This document shows positions 1 through 13,864 of a stretch of DNA of 64,000 nucleotides, one piece after another; position 1 is the stretch's first letter, and each line of letters opens with the position of its first letter. Position numbers and translations under genes: made by a program. The stretch spans positions 372,001 through 436,000 of the forward strand of contig SEMN01000409.1 in NCBI GenBank assembly GCA_005408345.1, given 5' to 3'. The notes under the pieces are model-generated. The model was not told the DNA's origin and did not search any database. It saw only the letters and a program-made list of their open reading frames with translations. The stretch comes from Macquaria australasica (taxonomy: Eukaryota > Chordata > Actinopteri > Centrarchiformes > Percichthyidae).

Positions 1-1925
1 GACGCCTCTTTCTCTCAAGGCCTAGAGGAATGACTCTATGATGAAAACCGTTTGGGAAGGTGATGATGTACATAAACCTGCTCTGACGTAATCCTGAAAT
101 ATCTGAAATAAACTGAAATTGGTTAATAATATTGTCTATGTCAATGTATCGGTCCGTATGATATACATCTTAGGACAATGAGCTTAGGAAATTTAATATA
201 AGCACCATTTGTTATCTTGGGGACCCAATTAAGTTGTGATCACGAGACAACAACACTGTCAACGCGTGCTTATGGCGTATGCCTACAGGGAAGCTCATCC
301 TCATCAAATTTCCACAGTTCCACGACAATAATCTATTATTTAGGTGGAGTAAATGTAATAGCTACATAGTCTACTCCAAATATTTTACAAAGACCAACCT
401 GTCCAAGAGCAGTAACACCACATCCTGTCTGCCCTCAGTCCCTGCTCTTCTTTCAGCCTCTCCAACGAGGAAAGGCTACACCAATGGTTATTCGTGTTTG
501 TCCTCGCCGTTGATCGGTTTCTTTTTTTACTCTAATCCTTCCTCTGAACGCCAAGTTTCTTTTTTATCTGGAACATCAGAAACTTTTCTTGGACGCTTCT
601 TAGGCTTTCCGTCATACTCCTAGTTGCTGTAGCAATGGTTTCTCCCCCCAGCTCTGGCAAACCAGAGGCATAAAGAGATAACTTTCTGAAGTCTACGATA
701 ATCATATGACGATCAAGAATTTTGAACTTCTGTTGATGCGACTCTCTCTCTACATGGCTCTGTGGCAAACCAATCATCACTGGTTGACATAAAACACATC
801 ACTACTGGTGCGCTAGCACGGTAATGTCGCCACAGACACCAGATTTAAAAACTCTGGTATACTGCGAAATATAGAGAGATTTACCTGGCGGTGATAGGCT
901 TAATCAGCATTGTGTGAACTCATCTGGCAATGACTTGAATGTAACAGACGTTCAATATGTAAAAGTCCTGCACTCCAGCTTTAAGTCATGAGCTCGAGAT
1001 GACAGGCTTAAAAAAGAAATATGAGCAACTACAGGGGCTCTCAGCTTCTGTAAGAGTGCTATCTGCTTTATCTGTCTTTTATTCCCTAAGTCCCTCACCC
1101 ATACATCTATACTGCTACTCTGCTGCTCCATGTCTCCATATCAAGGCTGCTATCGATCCACCAGTTGAATGGACCAGACTCCATTTATGGTTCATATGAC
1201 ATACTGTAAGCTGGAGTGGAACAGTAAAGCCTTCACTCAAACCTTTCTCACTCATAGAAGATGCATGTCAGTGTGCCCAGCTTGCTCAACAGCTCTTTGT
1301 GCTCTAATAAGGGGTGAGACCAGAGAGGTCAATCCCTCCATCTCAACAAAATATGAGCCACAGCACCCTGTCATGACTGCTGAACCTCTGTACTGCTCCA
1401 AAGTGTCAGATAGATGTGGAGATATGGAGCTGACAGGAAGGAGAATTCTTTGTTCTGCTCAGAGAAATCACCCTGATAGCTGATCTAGGAGCACATCTGC
1501 AAGGGAAACGACATCTTCTGAAACTTGAAATTCCACAGTCAGATTCCACAGCATTTTGCTTTTTTTTTTTTTTTTAAATAGTACACAGATGGCATTCACA
1601 AATTCTCCCTAAAACACAAGACACAAGAACTGCTTTATATTGTTTGGTGGTGTGTAACTTCAGATGCAAATATTTCTAACAGCTGCAATGGAGTTAAAAA
1701 AGTTAGTCATAGAATTTGGGAGCAAATTGCAGGTGATGTAAAATAACATTATTCAGAGTTTATCAAATGCATCTCCTGATATAGAGGTAGGTACCTGTAC
1801 AGCTCAGTGTAGAGCAACACAATACTGTATAAGTGCCTTTATTTTTTGGATTAGTTTGTACTGATGTAGTTTTGGTTTTAAAGATGTTCATATATATATA
1901 TATTCTTATGTCTGTTTTCATGTCT
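1..1925. other. Non-coding stretch
   Basis: Short open frames on both strands show no recognisable domain and no splice context. A poly-T run lies at 1559-1575. I see nothing else. Confidence 0.5.
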
Positions 1926-1930
1926 TGGAT

Positions 1931-2250
1931 TTTTAGTTGAATCCACGGTCAGTCAGATTCCCACTTTGTGTGGAGATATTTCAGTCTGGACCAGACGTTT
2001 ATGGTCCCAGAGGCCGGATCCTAATGATGATTTGGTACAGACATTCATGTTCCCCACATGATGAATTGAAATAACTTTGGTGATCTACTGACTTTTCCTC
2101 TAGCGCCATCAACAGGTCAAGTTTCTAATTTGTATTATACTTTGGCTTATGACCAAATACCTGCAAAACTAACTAATGACATTCACATCACAATTTTTTG
2201 GTGTTAATTAGCAAATGTTAGCATGCTAATGCTCTAAACAGAGATGGTAC
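1931..2250. repeat. Unclassified dispersed fish repeat
   Basis: Phrases such as TTTATGGTCCCAGAGG, GGTGATCTACTGACTTTTCC and CTCTAGCGCCATCAACAGGTC match, by memory, a repeat common in teleost introns. It ends near a GCATGCTAATGC stretch. It has no coding capacity, and ends and class are uncertain. Confidence 0.5.
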
Positions 2251-2446
2251 CTATAGTAAACAATCAAATCAAAAGTCCTTGAAGAAGCAGAGCAGATACC
2301 AGTTTGTCCATTCACAGTTCACGCCAGTTTTGTGCATGCTTTGAGTCCTGAATGATCACACTTTCTCACTAATATGCTTATATACCCATGTTTTACTGAA
2401 GTAACATGGGGGTTGTTGAAAGGCATTGTGGGGAAATGAAGGAAAC

Positions 2447-2708
2447 AGGGCTGGACAATATGATCTAAAATCTATATCAATCTATATCTACGTTCTGTGT
2501 TTGTGCAGATAAATTACAGTAAGACAGTTACAACTTTTGAATTTTTGGACTGGACTTTGGTCTGATTGGTTGGTTGAACATCTGGTTACATGTCATCGGT
2601 TATTCAGCTATTCTTAGTTCAATTAAAGTATATAAAACAGCAAATTTAGGTCGGTAAGAGATTCACAATGTCGATGATTCAATACATTCTGTTTGATTGT
2701 TCAGCCCT
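2447..2708. mobile_element. MITE-like element
   Basis: The left end reads AGGGCTGGACAATATGA and the right end, inverted, reads AGGGCTGAACAATC, giving an imperfect terminal inverted repeat around about 260 bases of non-coding DNA. A non-autonomous DNA transposon is inferred; target duplication is unclear. Confidence 0.5.
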
Positions 2709-5700
2709 TGTAGAAATTACCAACTGAAACAGAATCAGAAGAGATTAGTTGAGGAAATGTTGATATATCCAAAAAGTTAACTCTGTTTTATCACAAAATA
2801 ACCTTTAAATAACCTCCTTAAAAACCCCGTAGTCAGCGTGGAGAGTACATCATTATAAGATACTTGTCTTTGTCTGCTCAAGTTTTTGGATTTGATTAAT
2901 ATTTGATTGGCTGATTGCTTGAAAGCTTTATCTCCTGCTTGTGCTGTCTTTATGCCTGTTCTTGCCAGTGTTTTTTTCAACCACTCACACACTGTCTTGT
3001 CTACATCTATAGTATACATCTATTGGTCTGTTGCCCTGGTACATTTACTGCCTGTTTGCAGTCTTAACATCTGCAGACTGGGCTGAAACAACAGCCTGCT
3101 GAGATACAGAGCCCCAAAACGCTCATTAGACAAGATGGAGTGTGGTGTGTGGTCATTCCTCAACTCGCCTTCTTCCTTTCTGACATCCTATAGACACACA
3201 CACATACCAACAAAGGTCATTCACACGGGCATGAACTCACACTGTCAGGCACAAATTCATACACAAACAGATGTTAGGATAATGTCACAGAAATATTTAT
3301 TTTCTTCAACAAAATATAGAAGCAAAACTTGTGGCAGGTCATTAAACAAACTCTTCTGCCCGTTCAAAAACATGTCCATAATCCCTTAAGTACTCCTTTA
3401 TCCTCCTAATACAAAATACAGTACATTTTTTAGTGTCTCGATTTCCTGACCAAATCAAAAATGGCAAACACCCAAACAAACTGTTGTCATTAATTATAGT
3501 TTTTGTTTTGGCAGAATAAAGAAACTTTGACGATCATAGGCATGTCCTCAGCAACACAGTAAGGTTGATAAATGTCCTGCTGTTTTATTCACATTTAGTT
3601 TGATCCCCTGGGGGCTAAGCATAGAGCTCCTGGTCAGTACACAGCAAGTCATACCCTTAGCACTGGACTTTATATGCACAAATCAACACTCTCCAGGCGG
3701 GGGTCATTCCTCTGTAATCTACTGCCATCATCATCACCCGATTGGAGCAGAGTGAGGTTCACAGATGGGAACCAGCACACTGTTAGTCACGCACTTATTC
3801 ATAGGGAGTTTAAATCAGAGGTGTGTGTATATCCAGTGAGTGGGGATGCACTGTGCACAGGCAGTGGATTTGTCTATATTTGTACATATTAAATATTTTA
3901 GTTTAGAATAGTATATGAACACTGTCATACAGATGTGTATATGTGTGTGTGTATTTCTCAGTGTTTGGGATGACTTGCTGGAAGGCCCTTAGAGTCTAAG
4001 AAAGGTTGAGGCTGTAGATCGAAGCCTTCCAACAGCCTGAGTCCAAATTAAAACTCAGTGAAGTGAAGCACTGTGCAGGAGAATATGCTGCAGACTGCTA
4101 GTAGCAGGACAGCACCAGTGAGCTATAACACTGATAATGTTAGGTAAGCTAGCGCTGCACAGCTAACCCACTGAGAATACAGGGCTAGACTTACAAGTGT
4201 GGCATAGTTAATACACGTGTAGTTCCATCCTGCTCACCATAGATAAGGTTAGGTTGGAGGTTAAAGGTACTGAAGGTCTACCCAGCTAATCTTTGACAAT
4301 TGCTAGCTTGCCTTCAAATAGAACTTGTGAGCTTGTGGTTACGACATGGGATGTTGTGTAAACAATATGCTTGGTGTTCAAGTGGAAAAAAAAAAAAAAC
4401 ACCGCTGCTAGGCAACGCCAACATGGACGCCAAAAGACTCCTCATTGTTCTCTTGATATTCTTCGCTTCTTTCCAAGAAATATTGACTTACGTTCTGTTT
4501 ATATCAATATTTTCCTCAGACCTGTTATAAAATTACAAAGAAAAACTCTATACGACTAGAATTACAATATATTAACTTAATATCCACCAAAATTCTTTTC
4601 GCATGGAGGAGTTTGCCAGTGACAGCTCAAAGGGCATAATCCCTTGCTTTCAGGGTAGGCTTTTAATGTGAAATGTCTGCAGGAAGTGTTGAGTTTCATT
4701 GACAGTAGCTTAACTCTGATCAAAAACAAACTCCAAAAAAACAAGCAAGAAAAATCCCAGAAAAGTAGAAGTGATTGGAATTAATTTGTGAATGACAAAA
4801 GAGTACAGACAGACAGTCTTTCTTTGTGGTTGCTCGAGCCAACAGTAGCTAGCTAACACTGCTAACACTGGCTCTTCACTTCAGTGCCAGTCAGCTAGGT
4901 AGCATGAGCAGCCTTGTGAAACTAAGTGTTAAAAGCTACAGAAATGTAGTTACTGTGCCTGCGTAGTGTGTTTATTTACAGCAGCAGCCTCTAGCTGGTA
5001 GATTCAGAATAATGTTTGCATTGTTACTGCTCTAGCAAACAGGAGCTAACAGGCTAATTTAGCAGCTGTTGAGCTGGCTAACTTAAGCGTGGCAGGGGAG
5101 AGGGCGGTGACAACACCACTGTCATGAAAAGTGACATTGTTAAATAAGATGTGTCACTATGAAATAAAACTTGACCTGTAGTGTGTTATTGAGAAAAATG
5201 CCATAATGAAATAAAAACAGACTTTTGGGAAATGGGAATTTTGTTAATATGAAAATGAATGATAAAATAAAATTTCATAATGAGTTGAGTTTTAATAATT
5301 TCTTCAATTATTTCACAAATTGATGGTTCCTATCTATATATATATATATATATTTCATAATGTTTTGTTTGAAATTATTTTATCTTTTCTACAAAAATAT
5401 TTTCAATGTTCTGAATATTATGTCCTTGTTTTTTACAGCAGGGTCAGAGTGGAGACTTAACTCTTGCTGTAATCAGTAAACTAATATGTCAGACATATTG
5501 TGGACTATGATTAGTGATTGGAAAAGCTGCTGGAAAAGCTTAAAATTTTGTATTCACAAATCTTCTCAATGAATTATATCTGAACATTTCTGAAGTTTGG
5601 AAAATATAAGTGTTAAAATGAATCGGACTGAATGGAATCTACAAGGTACAGCAGTCTCAAGTTTTTTTTAGCTAATTATGTGACAATTTCTGTGTAAATA

Positions 5701-6394
5701 AGTAACTGTGAAGAGGGAGGCTGGAAAATGAGGCACATTTTTACCAACACTGTAGCAGTCCTTAAATACAACTGCTGTTGAATGAAGGAAATTTTACATT
5801 TGGCAAAGAAAAAAAACATGGCTTTCTTATTAGAGTGATTGGAATAGGAAAAGGTTGCAATTACAATCTACTACCTGTGAATGCTTTGAATAAAAGGCAG
5901 CTTTAGGCTTATACTGACAGAGCTTTGGCTATTTTTACTTGGATGCTAATGGCCCTGTTATGTTCATTATAATGAAGCATTCAGTCTTAAGGTTTAAGCT
6001 GAATATGAAGTGGAAAGTGGATTTAATCCTGTGGATCCTGTTTACAATAACTTATGAGACTGGGAAACCTGGATAAGGTTGAAGGGATATTCCTGACATA
6101 TCTGGGATATAAATGTAAACACATAATCCTATTTACTTTGCCCAAGCTTTGCTAAAACCTAATTTTACATTGTATCATTGGGAAAGTTATTTGCTTTCAA
6201 AACTCCACATTCTGTTACTTCTGGAGTGATGAAACTCCAGAAACTAAACTGTGGTCTCCTCTCAGATGGAAAAGCTGTGTAGAAAGGGGACATGGTGGCT
6301 TGGTTATTGCAAATATTGTGGGATTTTCTGAAGATACCACATTATGTGGCCAAGAATTTCAGAGTCTGTATTCACCACAACATCCTAAGTCTAA
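2709..6394. other. Non-coding stretch
   Basis: AT-rich DNA with a TA repeat at 5335-5353 and runs of GCTAGCTAA-type words common in fish intergenic DNA. No gene is seen. Confidence 0.5.
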
Positions 6395-6429
6395 AAGTTC
6401 CTCCTAACTGGCAGAGTTAGGAGGAACTT
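6395..6429. repeat. Perfect 15-bp inverted repeat with 5-base loop
   Basis: AAGTTCCTCCTAACT at 6395-6409 is followed by GGCAG and its exact complement at 6415-6429. Nearby 'CCTAAGTAGGCTCCTAAAAGC' suggests a remnant of a fish inverted-repeat transposon rather than an RNA gene. Confidence 0.75.
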
Positions 6430-6653
6430 CGATAATAAGGCCTGTGTCAGTGCTAATTTTAAGGCTCCTAAGTTTTTTGTTCTAAGAGTAATTCACAAAC
6501 ATTTAAAGTAGTATCACTTAAAGAAGCCCCTAAGTAGGCTCCTAAAAGCACATTTTGATTGTGGTGAGTTTATAAGGATCCAATCAGCCCACCAACAAAT
6601 CGAAACAATCCAACATTCTAACAATCCAACCGAACCATTTGAAAAGACTCCCA

Positions 6654-6920
6654 GGCTACATCCACACTAATACGATTTCATTTTAAAACGCTGTTTTAAA
6701 ACGAAAACAATCTGCATACACACAAGGGTTTTATCATCGTTTTAGAACGTCTCCGTTTTCGCCCGTCCTCCCTGAAACGCAATCCAGAGTTTTCAAACTA
6801 AAACGGGGTCAGCAGCGATTTAAAAGCTCTCCATTTTAGGGGTTATAAAATGCTGGAGTAGTGTGGACGCTAGGTGTAAACATAGCAAAAGTTATGCATT
6901 TTAAAACAAAAACGTATTAG
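6654..6920 (-). mobile_element. Truncated Harbinger-like MITE
   Basis: It starts GGCTACATCCACACTAATAC and matches the inverted sequence of the element at 36190-36682, including GGTGTAAACATAGCAAAAG near its far end. The last 16 or so bases of the far inverted repeat are missing. The central part present in the 36-kb copy is absent. Confidence 0.65.
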
Positions 6921-8132
6921 TTGGCAAGATTAGATCCTTTGTGAATACACCGCAGAAGTTTAGATCTTCCAGCCTAGTTGGAGGAAGAAATTCTATTTCT
7001 GATTTGTGTGGTTACAGAGATATTTACTGCTATGGTCACACAGTCATCAATTTGATTGAAGAGAAGTTAATGTATTCTCTATAGAATAACCGTTTAATAC
7101 TTTGCAGACAATTTTTTTTCAGTGTTTATATGCTACTTTCAGGTTTTTGATGGGTATCAACAGACACAGACATATGTTTCTCTTCTGACATGACAGTAAT
7201 TTCACAGGTGTTAGCTAGCTACAATTTATTTAAGGCTGTTGTGAAATGTTGATCAGGTTTGTCGTGTTGCACAATACCTACCTGGCAGACAACGCCAACA
7301 CCATCTAACTTCATCACCTCAGTAAATTAACTATGAAATGTTGCACACCAACAACAACAAGGTAAAACAGCTTCTGTCATCTTTGTTATAGTTTCACCTG
7401 TGGAATGTAACAGATTAGAGTCAATGGATGGACTTTGATGGATTTTGACGCCGATACCAATATTGATATTTTAGATTTTAAAGAAGCTGTTAATGATATA
7501 TCGATTAATATACATTTTTTAACATAAACAAACGTATTAGTACATTTTCTGTAAGGATTGCTTAAATTTGATTATCTGGTTTTATTTAGTTATTTTGACC
7601 AAAATAAGAACTGAATAGGACATTTTGCAGTTAAACAATAAACTTGTCAGTGCTCTCTGGTGAGCAAACTATAGCAACAGCAACACTGTTTCTAAATGAC
7701 CTCATACATATCTTTGACATGTCTCCACTGCACTGGCAATAAGTACACTAATATTAATATATCTGTGATAAGCTAAAATTGACGGATAGTATTGACCAGG
7801 CTGAGGTATTGGTCTGGCTTGATTACAGATTCCAGGTTTAACAACATAAACTGGGAGAGTTGAAGATGAAGTGGAATATGAGAAAAATACTCTTTTAAAA
7901 TGAGTCACATTTCACATTTGCTGCTAGAATGGCAAAATAAATCTTTATTAATCGTTACATTGTACTGTAAACTCAAGGTTATCAGGTGTTCACTGAAATG
8001 GCTGCATTTCCTGAGTGCAGTTCTAGAATCCTGACACATAAAAACTGGTCTTGTTTCTCAGTTTACCACAGAGTAAGGGTAATATGAGCGTAGGTATGGA
8101 GCAAGTTCAGTCCTGGGGGGATAAAGTGGTGT
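6921..8132. other. Non-coding stretch
   Basis: No gene is seen. The stretch 7435-7520 (GATACCAATATTGATAT, ATATCGATTAATAT) looks like an eroded end of a dispersed inverted-repeat element. Confidence 0.4.
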
Positions 8133-8195
8133 GTGCCCTGAGATAACTTTGTTATGATATGGCGCTATATAAATAAATAAAAAACTGAATAAAAT
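8133..8195 (+). mobile_element. Very short L2 LINE 3' tail
   Basis: GTGCCCTGAGATAACTTTG and ATATGGCGCTATATAAATAA match the 3' end of the L2 at 58.8 kb. It is a heavily 5'-truncated copy. Confidence 0.75.
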
Positions 8196-8545
8196 GACTT
8201 AAACGTCCATTTTTATCCTTTTCAGTCCTTTCACTAAAGTCATAGCAGCATGTCAGCACAGATAGTCTGTCTCTACAGTCTGATCCCTTCCGAGAAACAT
8301 AACTTGATGCTTGATCTTGTGGGGGGAAATTTATTTCCAGTAAGCTGTTCACAGTACTACCTTCATTGATTTCTTTTTCTTAGCACTTTATATCTCTTTA
8401 GTATCATGGGGTCTATCTCTTCCTTGGGGGGGATGAGAGAGAGATTTATATGTATAAAAACATTTTATGCAGTTAAGATCATATATATATCGAACAGATA
8501 CTGCATTAATGGCTTGGCGTGCATGCAGCCGCAGGAAGACTTACG

Positions 8546-9081
8546 GCCGGGCCACACCACCGACCTGAGCAGCGCGCGATGGCTACCTCGCTGAACTGCT
8601 GCGTCTGACATTCATGTGGTGTCCACACAGAGAGCTTTCCTGCTGCCAGCCCTGTCTTTCTACATTGAGTTTGCCTTTGATAAGGGCCATCAATAATATA
8701 ATGTTTCATTTCATTATAAATTTCATTTATATTTAGTTTAGTTTAGTAGTTTAGTTTAGTAAGAGACGTGTGCTCAATTGTAACTGGGGAGTTAAACAAT
8801 ATTTAGATTTTTTTTTACGTCTGTGACATATTCTGCAGATATCGATATTGAAACTGAAACTGAGAGGTTTGATGTCAGTATGACTATAATTTTTTTTGCT
8901 GAGTACCACGGATGTCACGCGAAAAAAATAGGCGAAATACCGAATCTCTAGATAAGCAGCGCTGCAGACGTGTCTCCCACAGGCTGTGTGGCTGCTCCAA
9001 CCTGTTAACATAGACACCGAAATGAAAAGCAAGAGGTTCCGCAACGCACACGTGCGGCTCAGGTCGGTGGTGTGGCCCGGC
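8546..9081. mobile_element. MITE with perfect 25-bp terminal inverted repeats
   Basis: The bases 8546-8570 (beginning GCCGGGCCACACCACC) are the exact inverse complement of 9057-9081. The 486 bases between are non-coding and AT-rich. The perfect ends suggest a fairly young non-autonomous DNA transposon. No convincing flanking duplication is visible, so the superfamily is not assigned. Confidence 0.8.
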
Positions 9082-10267
9082 TGTCATAATATGTCCTATA
9101 TAAATACAAACTAATAATGTATTCTTATATTCATGAATTGCAGTTAAGACAATAAGGCACATTCTGTAACACAAATGTAAACTAAGAGTGGATGTAGCAA
9201 ATGTACTTGGTTTAAATAAAAAGCACTCAGAGTGCATACTTCTAACTAAATCTGCAGTTAGCTATTTAATTAATAGAAAATGTTTCAATTTGCATCTGGC
9301 TCTCATCAAAAGTCACACTAATATCCTGTGCTAAACTGTGAATGTGGTGCAAGATACAGGCCAACTGCCACATCCTTGGTGATGTTCTGGCAGAATCTGG
9401 AAATCTGTTCCAACACAGACAGACACACGCACAAAAATAAAGTAAAAATAAGTCAAGAATCAGACTCATCTGTCAAAACAGTTACAGTAAGCAAGCCATG
9501 CTTTTAAAATAAGGTCGGAGTTGGGGGGAAATCTGGTTACTGACCTGCTGCATTTATATGCATGTTTATAGCAACCAGTTTACTACAGCACATGTAAACA
9601 CGTTCTCCGATTACCCATGCGACCTGGTTACTTAATCAGTCAGTCAAAATGTATTTATTTTTATTTACCTTACAAACAAATCAAATGCAATTCAAAGTGC
9701 TATACAAGCGATTGACAAAACGTCAAGTTAAAAATGAACATTAGAGACTAATGCACACCAAAACAACCAGAAAAGATAACACAAGCAAATAATAGAATAG
9801 AATACTACACAAAATAAATATATAATAATAAAACATAAAATAGAATGAAATAAATAGTAATAGTCAGCAATAAAATGGTGAAATAGAAATAGAATAAAAT
9901 AGTAATAATGATAAGTAAAATAAGCATAAATAATAAAACCATAGGATTATAAAACACTACATAAAAGACAGACTAAATAGATGGGTTTTTAGTTCACAAG
10001 TGCATGTAAACACACTGTAGATTTGGGATTAGTACTCAAACACAGACCCATCCTACCAAGAAAGACAGCTCAGGAACACAGTTATATTTAAATTTGTGGC
10101 CCTTTCTTTTACCTTGTGTGGTGTTAATCTAAGGCCTGGTATGTGTCTAGTTACAGCTAGATGCAGTAAACTTACATAATAGACCTGGGTTAGTTACTGT
10201 TTTCCCATAAATAACCTTTTCTGTTAAATCATGTGATCACATGACTCATTTTGCACGTGGTTCCCTA

Positions 10268-10335
10268 TAAACATCAGAATCAGAATAGGGTTTATTGCCA
10301 AATAGGTTTTCACATACAAGGAATCTGCTTTGGTA
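10268..10335 (-). mobile_element. LINE 3'-tail fragment
   Basis: ATCAGAATCAGAATAGGG followed by TTTATTGCCAAATAGG resembles the inverted 3' end, with a GATTCT-type tail, of a common fish LINE. Family assignment is from memory only. Confidence 0.45.
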
Positions 10336-13300
10336 TTTTGGTGCATAACCAAACATAGTAAACATAGTGAGAGAAAATAAAAAAGTTCAAAAGTCAAGAA
10401 ATATAGATAGAAAATAGAAAAAATGGTGTGGTTCATATTTCCCACAGGTGAGCCTCATTCATTTCAGCATTTTCACACTTACAATTCATGACTTAAATGG
10501 AGATATAATCTGTGACATAATAAAAAAAAAAGTGCAATTTAGAATCTTAGCATTTGCAGTTTGTGCAGTCACACCCACAGAATGACTGTCTCACTGAGAG
10601 CAAATACTGTCTGACCTGAAATCTTTAATAACTCCACTTTATGTAAATATAGCCGCCTACACTCCAGGAACCAGGCAGTGAGCCACACAGGCCGTGAGCT
10701 AGATCGAAGCAAAACAGCACAGTACCAACATGAGTGTATGCACGTTTTCAGTGCCAACCTCAAAACATCCACACAACAGATAGATGAACACTAACCCATG
10801 TCTATCTCTGACAGTCTCTGAAATTCCTCTGAAGTCTGTGATTGGGTCTTTCAAGTCCCACTTTCCACATCATGGTTCCTGTCACAAACTGGCCAAAAAC
10901 TCTGGACAGAAGCATCCACGCTGGAGTATTGCAGGTACTACGACAGGGCTAATATTAGATGGGAAAGAGAGTTCCCAGAGAGAGTGGGACAGCGAGCATC
11001 AGGTCCTCATCGGGTGACACAATGAGGGAGGCAATAGATGGCTCTGCAGCTTCTGGCATTCTGCATATAAGCCAAGGCCCTGCCCACCCACTGGCTAAAC
11101 TGTGGCTGGGGCAGCCTCCAAGCCTGCCCTGGACCCACTTCCAGTCCGCTGGGAACAGGTGTCGGAAGCATAGCTGGAAGCCTTTACTTCTCCCTGTCCA
11201 GGGCTGTCCTTGCAGAACTGGCTACAGGAAGCCCTCATAGACAGGGCATCCTCATCCCATCCTAGTGGGGTAGGGGTCCTTGCCTGCGGGCTGTCCACCG
11301 GGGTTGCAGGGCCTACATCTGAAGCAACACCAGATGAGGGCAGCTTGCCCTCAAGCTATAATCCTTCCACTTCAGCCCCTGTGGCATGAAACTGTAATTC
11401 ATGCATTGACTGTCAGACAGCCTCTCCCTCAGATGTACACACCGAGGCATGTGAGGCATTTGTCATGGCCATCTGCAGCGAGCAGTGGAGCTATGCAGGT
11501 ACGGCAAACATTATATAAAATACATACCTGTTGTCTTTGGGTCCTCTCGCCAAAGAGAATGTGTTACTCAGGAGCAAAGGCACTGCTAAATAGGGTGAGT
11601 GAAACTCTACAGCAATCGCAACAAAGGAAGTTTTACCCACTCGCAAAAACACATACTGGGGAGCACGATTGCTCTAATCACAACTAAGGAGGTACGCTTT
11701 AATGAGCAAAAGTAATCGTCAGGGAATAAGAATTTGTCTACCATTAAGCAAAGATTACTTACCTTGGCTAGAGCTGGCATAGACACCTACATTACCCTAT
11801 CTGTAATGTCAGGTGCTAAGAGTATCAGCGGAAACACCGGTCTGATAGTCGTGTTGTAGCGTGTGTAGCCGTGGTTGTCTAATCACAGCCCTTGGAGGAC
11901 AAAACCGTAGCTCCAACCATGCAGATATAGGGCTACTAGCAACAAGTCACCGGCTATCTTCTTTTTATTTTAGTTTCAACCTGTATTCGCAGATTATCTG
12001 TGTGAAGATACAAGGGACATTCTTCATGATAAAGTGGCCTTAAATAGGGGCAGCCCTACGACATCCCTGGTCACGTGACTTTGTTGATATTAAATACTCG
12101 ACCTACAGATGTGCAAGATGAATTACATCTAGTGTTAAGCACTTCCTTTGGCTGTCAGGAACAATGAAATATTACTAAAACACTGAGAACAAAAGTGGGT
12201 AAAAAATGCCCAGATATAGATGAGACCAACCATTGGTTAACATGCCCTCAGTTTGGACGAATGCTCTTATTCAGCTATTTTGTCTATTGTTTTGTTTCTA
12301 TGTGGTCTTAGAACTATAGAAGGTAAAATAGACCATTATCAAGTCCATCATGCTTGGCTAAACTTACCGGATTTAGGCTCAGAATTGTTCTTAAAGGCCA
12401 ATATGTGCCTCATACATCAGTGTAACCCCAGCTCTCAATTCTCTGTCGCTGTCTGTCTTCTTCTCGCTCCATCTCTCTCTGCACTGGTTGTGGTGCAGTG
12501 TGACACATGAGCAGGGACTGACAGACTGTGGTTCTCCACAAGGACTCCAAAGGTCATGGTGTCTGTGTTGGGGTCTCAGGTGAGCCTGGGGGCCTCCAGA
12601 TGGAAAGGGTGGGTGGGGGAACTTATCTTTTTTAATGTTGGCTGGTTCCCTGCTGGATGACACGCAGGATCATCACTGGCAGTATTACAGTTAAGTTTGT
12701 GTCTTGTGCTTGATGTGGTTTTGTTCACAAGGAGATGTGCCTATATAGCATTGATGAAAATACCAAATTCAGATGAATGACTAACCTGGGAACTGAGATA
12801 CATAAAACCCTGGATTTCAGTGAAAAAATCCTGGCCAAAATGTTAACACTGACCATGTTTACTATTTTTGGTGTGGCAGTAGGCATGCTGTAATTGTCTT
12901 GGTTATTTTTGAATTAGTACATCGTCTGAGAGGTAGAGATACACACCCCTACAATACACACTTTTAATGAGTAGAATTATGGAAGAGGAGATTTTAGACC
13001 TAACCCTAAGGTTAGGAAAAAGATGGGATTATATTACTTATGGGAAAATGTTCTGTAACTATGAAGTGTGACATGGTGTTAATATTTTAACAGTTATGAC
13101 ACTGACAAATCAACAGAAACCAACAATTTGTATAAAATCCTTTTTAATCAAGTTTAGTGGCTGTGTAATCATTGAATATTTTTGGCTACAATAAACACGT
13201 TTACCATTATTAAAGGATATGTTCACATTTCGTCTAGTCAATTTTAAAATAATACTGACGTGCCCATATGTACATTGAAAGGGTTAATGGTTGCTGTAAT

Positions 13301-13842
13301 TAAGTTCAGCTGAAGATACTATGAGTCTTCATCAGTCTGTGTTAGACAAATAAAGTGGATATCTTATAAACTGACTATATTTTAAATTTGAAATTGTGTT
13401 TCCTTGCTGAGCTGTGGCAGAGGGAAAGTAACACTAAGAAGGAATTTTACACTAAAAATACCCACCTGATTTGCCTACTGAAACTAAGACTATTAAAGCT
13501 ATTTATTATATAATATGTCCAGGGATAGGGTGGATGAGTTTTTCCTTGCACGGGCAGTCTTCAGAGAAACTCATTCCACCTTCTACAGGGAGAGAAAGAT
13601 GGCAGAAAGCAGGCCAGGAAAGGCACACAAGTGTTCAAAATACCCATCACACTCCCTGCTTTTATGGCAAATCCCTTTTCATAGGCATACTATGCTATCA
13701 GGCAAGACCAGGGCTGAAACCTGGATGAGGTATTTACACCTTACCCCCACAGCTGAGCACTCATGTCCAGTCTGTTCCCAGTCCTGTTGCTGGTAGTGCT
13801 AGATCTTGCTGTCATGACTGCAGCTCACAAACCTCAGACTGG

Positions 13843-13864
13843 ACACACACACACACACACACAC
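13843..13864. repeat. CA microsatellite
   Basis: Eleven CA units without interruption. Confidence 0.9.

Noticed and set aside
532..780. Minus-strand open frame of 82 codons with a protein-like composition
   Set aside because: It starts at GTG, has a stop shortly upstream, no recognisable motif and no splice context. It may be a transposon relic but I cannot name it.
6395..6429. Possible microRNA precursor
   Set aside because: The stem is only 15 bp and perfect, without the longer imperfect arms of a microRNA hairpin; transposon words flank it.
10784..11687. Cluster of overlapping open frames in a GC-richer block
   Set aside because: The frames overlap on both strands, none shows a domain or exon-like borders; higher GC alone explains the longer frames.
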